Position numbers and translations under genes: made by a program
Part shown: one piece after another, positions 6,779 through 12,556 of the stretch
Numbering within the stretch: position 1 is the stretch's first letter
Layout: the number at the start of each line of letters is the position of its first letter
Assembly (NCBI GenBank): GCA_030040235.1
Contig: JASHUC010000155.1
Location: forward strand, 1 to 12,556
DNA length: 12,556 nucleotides
Source: Gammaproteobacteria bacterium
Lineage (GTDB): Bacteria > Pseudomonadota > Gammaproteobacteria > Steroidobacterales > Steroidobacteraceae
Direction of reading: 5' to 3'
Notes under the pieces: model-generated
The model's input: the letters and a program-made list of their open reading frames with translations, nothing else
What the model was told of the DNA's origin: nothing
Databases searched by the model: none

Positions 6779-7216
6779 TCAGGAGACTTTGATCCGGCGG
6801 GGCTGCGCCTTCGCCTGCTTCGGGATGGTGATCGCGAGCACGCCGTTGCGACCGCTCGCCTGCACGCGCTCCGCGTCCACCGTCTCCGGCAGCACGAACC
6901 GGCGGTAGAACCGCCCGTGGCCGCGCTCGGTACGCATGCGCGCCTCGGTGCCGTCCTCGGCACGCCGGACCTCGGGCTCACGCTCGCCCGAGATGCTGAG
7001 CACGCCGTCCTCGAGCGTGATGTCCACCTTCTCCGGATCGACGCCGGGCAGATCGACCGCAAGCTCGAATCGATCCGTGTGCTCGAGGATGTCCACCGGG
7101 GGCACCCAGGCCGAAGCGGCGCCGTTTGCGCCGTCGGTGGCCGAAAGAGCCGTGAAAACCCGGCTGATCTCATCGTTGAGCCGTGAGATCGCGGGTGTAT
7201 ATCGAACGAGAGTCAT
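6779..7216 (-). CDS. Hsp20/alpha-crystallin small heat-shock protein
   Basis: A 145-residue cytoplasmic holdase chaperone that keeps unfolding proteins soluble under heat or other stress. The N-terminal arm (1-35) is followed by the alpha-crystallin domain (about 37-133), with WVPPVDILE (37-45), the strand pair DGVLSISGERE (70-80), GRFYRRFVLP (101-110) and the diagnostic NGVLAITIPK (124-133). The C-terminal RRIKV (140-144) supplies the I-x-I/V motif that docks into neighbouring dimers during oligomer assembly. Length and order are normal for bacterial class A/B members. ATG at 7216 is set by a full AGGAGG (7229-7224) with 7 nt spacing. The gene stands alone: it is divergent from gltB and convergent with the transporter. 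A sigma-32-like promoter lies about 60 nt upstream, so heat-shock control is expected. Confidence 0.95.
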   Translation of the reverse strand: MTLVRYTPAISRLNDEISRVFTALSATDGANGAASAWVPPVDILEHTDRFELAVDLPGVDPEKVDITLEDGVLSISGEREPEVRRAEDGTEARMRTERGHGRFYRRFVLPETVDAERVQASGRNGVLAITIPKQAKAQPRRIKVS

Positions 7217-7223
7217 GACAATA

Positions 7224-7229
7224 CCTCCT
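7224..7229 (-). promoter_or_regulatory. Ribosome binding site of hsp20
   Basis: AGGAGG on the minus strand, 7 nt before the ATG at 7216. This is the strongest Shine-Dalgarno site in the window. Just upstream, TTTT at 7239-7236 (read on the minus strand) could pair weakly with AGGA of the site across a 7-nt loop. Confidence 0.8.
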
Positions 7230-7272
7230 AAGTCTCAAAATTCGTGAATGCGGTGAGGCCGCGGTTGAGCCC

Positions 7273-7302
7273 AAACCTGGGGTCGGACGTGCCCCTTTCA
7301 AG
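7273..7302 (-). promoter_or_regulatory. Sigma-32 (RpoH)-type heat-shock promoter of hsp20
   Basis: On the minus strand the -35 element CTTGAAA (7302-7296) is followed, after exactly 13 bp, by CCCCAGGTTT (7282-7273), which resembles the CCCCATTTA -10 element of RpoH promoters. The spacing equals that of the E. coli dnaK P1 promoter as I know it. Transcription would start near 7266, giving an untranslated leader of about 50 nt. The -35 element is embedded in the near-palindrome GCCCCTTGAAAGGGGC (7306-7291). Confidence 0.75.
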
Positions 7303-7304
7303 GG

Positions 7305-7345
7305 GCCGGGCCTCGAGGAAGCGCCGTAGGCGCGGCCGGCCCGGC
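7305..7345. repeat. Nested inverted repeat between divergent promoters
   Basis: An outer 8-bp inverted repeat pairs 7305-7312 (GCCGGGCC) with 7338-7345. Inside it sits GCGCC-GTA-GGCGC (7321-7333), a 5-bp inverted repeat with a 3-nt centre. The element lies upstream of both the hsp20 promoter and the gltB promoter, so neither should transcribe it. That makes a DNA-level role (regulator or nucleoid-protein site) more likely than an RNA role. Chance formation in GC-rich DNA cannot be excluded. Confidence 0.35.
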
Positions 7346-7364
7346 GGAGGGGTACACGGGGTGA

Positions 7365-7392
7365 TTGACCGCGCTCCGTCCGTCGGTATGAT
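7365..7392 (+). promoter_or_regulatory. Sigma-70-type promoter for gltBD
   Basis: TTGACC (7365-7370) and TATGAT (7387-7392) are separated by 16 bp. Each differs from consensus at one position. It is the best vegetative promoter match I found in the gap and points toward gltB, with a predicted start near 7399. It lies about 60 bp from the divergent heat-shock promoter. Confidence 0.6.
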
Positions 7393-7398
7393 TCGGGC

Positions 7399-7653
7399 AT
7401 AGTCCAGGTAAACCGAGGCGGGCGCATGCGTGGCGGCACCCCCTCAACGCCCTGCCGCGGCCCGGGAGCGAGCCTAGAGTATTGCTCCCGGGACCACGCG
7501 GTTCCCTGACGCCGATTTTGATTACAGCATGCTCCGCGGGCTCGACGCCCGCGCCGTCCGTCGCGGACGCGAGTTCGCAACGGCGGCGTGGACCGCCCGC
7601 AAGTTTCTCCATAGAGAGGACCGCCTCGGTATTCAGATGGGAGCGAGAGAAGG
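7399..7653 (+). promoter_or_regulatory. Long structured 5' leader of gltB
   Basis: If transcription starts near 7399 the gltB message has about 255 untranslated nt. Four hairpins can be drawn: 7461-7469 with 7484-7492 (9 bp, perfect, starting CCCGGGAGC, extendable inward by a G-T and an A-T pair); 7535-7541 with 7547-7553 (7 bp); 7555-7560 with 7564-7569 (6 bp); and 7582-7586 with 7593-7597 (5 bp). None is followed by a T-run. The ribosome site of gltB is the purine run GAGAGAAGG at 7645-7653, directly against the ATG. TTCTC (7605-7609) is complementary to GAGAA within that run. I recognise no known riboswitch class here, and there is no other gene in the 437-nt gap. Confidence 0.4.
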
Positions 7654-12264
<4,611 letters not shown>

Positions 12265-12269
12265 GGGTG

Positions 12270-12556
12270 ATGGGAAAACCAACCGGATTCATCGAGTACC
12301 TGCGGGAGTTGCCCGTCGATCGCGCACCCATCGAGCGGATCGGCGACTGGAAGGAGTTCCACTTCCACATGGACGAGCGGCGGCTGCGCCATCAGGCCGC
12401 GCGGTGCATGGATTGTGGGGTACCCTTCTGCCACACCGGGACCCTCCTCAATGGCGGGGCCTCGGGTTGTCCCGTCAACAATCTGATCCCCGAGTGGAAC
12501 GACCTCGTCTATCGCGGCCTGTGGCGCGAGGCACTCGAGCGACTCTCGAAGACCAA
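12270..12556 (+). CDS. gltD: Glutamate synthase (NADPH) small subunit, N-terminal part (cut by window edge)
   Basis: The first 95 codons of GltD; the gene runs off the right edge. GltD takes electrons from NADPH through FAD and low-potential 4Fe-4S clusters and passes them to the FMN of GltB. The visible N-terminal domain holds the cluster-binding cysteines in [14 protein letters not shown] (44-57; Cys46, Cys49, Cys54) and [17 protein letters not shown] (64-80; Cys67), all typical. The start [13 protein letters not shown] is also the usual family start. ATG at 12270 has GAGGG just upstream with short spacing and lies 5 nt after the gltB stop, the normal gltBD arrangement. The nucleotide-binding domains are not in view, so intactness cannot be judged. 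Confidence 0.96.
   Translation, partial: MGKPTGFIEYLRELPVDRAPIERIGDWKEFHFHMDERRLRHQAARCMDCGVPFCHTGTLLNGGASGCPVNNLIPEWNDLVYRGLWREALERLSKT

Noticed and set aside
5341..7173. A long open frame (610 codons) on the minus strand opposite the transporter, running on into hsp20.
   Set aside because: It is antisense to two clear genes, its translation is charged and low in complexity with no recognisable domain, and long antisense frames are expected in DNA this GC-rich.
7279..7306. A GGGGTCGGACGTGCCCC-like motif that first looked like the end of a dispersed GGGGTC-type repeat or mobile element.
   Set aside because: Read on the other strand it is the spacer and both elements of a near-consensus sigma-32 promoter exactly where hsp20 needs one; no second copy or transposase is in the window.
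7431..7456. A possible sigma-54 (GG-N10-GC) promoter for gltB.
   Set aside because: Only loose GG and GC dinucleotides fit; the TGGCAC and TTGC elements are not present, while a good sigma-70 match stands upstream.
7461..7492. The 9-bp hairpin in the gltB leader as an intrinsic terminator/attenuator.
   Set aside because: No T-run follows within the next 20 bases, so it lacks the second half of an intrinsic terminator; kept only as leader structure.

Overview
The window is GC-rich DNA (roughly two thirds G+C by eye), densely coded, with few non-coding gaps. The gene families (gltBD, a small heat-shock protein behind an RpoH-type promoter, an aryl-polyene-type lipid/pigment cluster) point to a proteobacterium. 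A high-GC gammaproteobacterium of the Xanthomonadales/Nevskiales kind is my best guess, but this is inference from family content and base composition, not a taxonomic identification. I see no insertion sequence, phage gene, CRISPR array, tRNA or rRNA.

Region 1 (1-5209, all minus strand) is one compact operon that reads right to left and runs off the left edge. In transcription order it encodes: a COG4648-type integral membrane protein (TTG start); a 109-residue ApeI-type hotdog dehydratase; an LpxL/HtrB-like acyltransferase; a LolA-like periplasmic carrier; an MMPL/RND-type exporter; and the first 77 codons of an ApeP-type 3-hydroxyacyl-ACP dehydratase. This is the accessory and export half of an aryl polyene (APE)/xanthomonadin-type type II polyketide cluster. 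Such clusters make an aryl-capped polyene on an acyl carrier protein, pass it to a lipid and export it to the outer membrane. The carrier proteins, ketosynthases, ketoreductase and aryl-CoA/ACP ligase are not in view. They must lie beyond base 1 or elsewhere, because the operon's upstream end is closed by a divergent gene.

Region 2 (5326-6759, plus) is a UMF1/Atg22-like major facilitator transporter divergent from the operon. Its last codons form a 14-bp perfect hairpin that reaches into its stop codon, at a convergent junction with region 3.

Region 3 (6779-7216, minus) is an Hsp20 small heat-shock chaperone. Upstream is a close match to the sigma-32 consensus (CTTGAAA, 13 bp, CCCCAGGTTT), then a short leader with an AGGAGG ribosome site.

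Region 4 (7217-7653) is the only long gap. It holds the hsp20 promoter, a nested inverted repeat between two divergent promoters, a good sigma-70 promoter pointing at gltB, and a gltB leader of about 250 nt with at least four hairpins.

Region 5 (7654 to the right edge, plus) is gltB, complete (1,536 residues), and the first 95 codons of gltD. Together they encode NADPH-dependent glutamate synthase (GOGAT), the nitrogen-assimilation partner of glutamine synthetase.

I found no wholly unknown system. The best second looks are the composition and architecture of the APE-type operon, the structured gltB leader, and the hsp20 control region.
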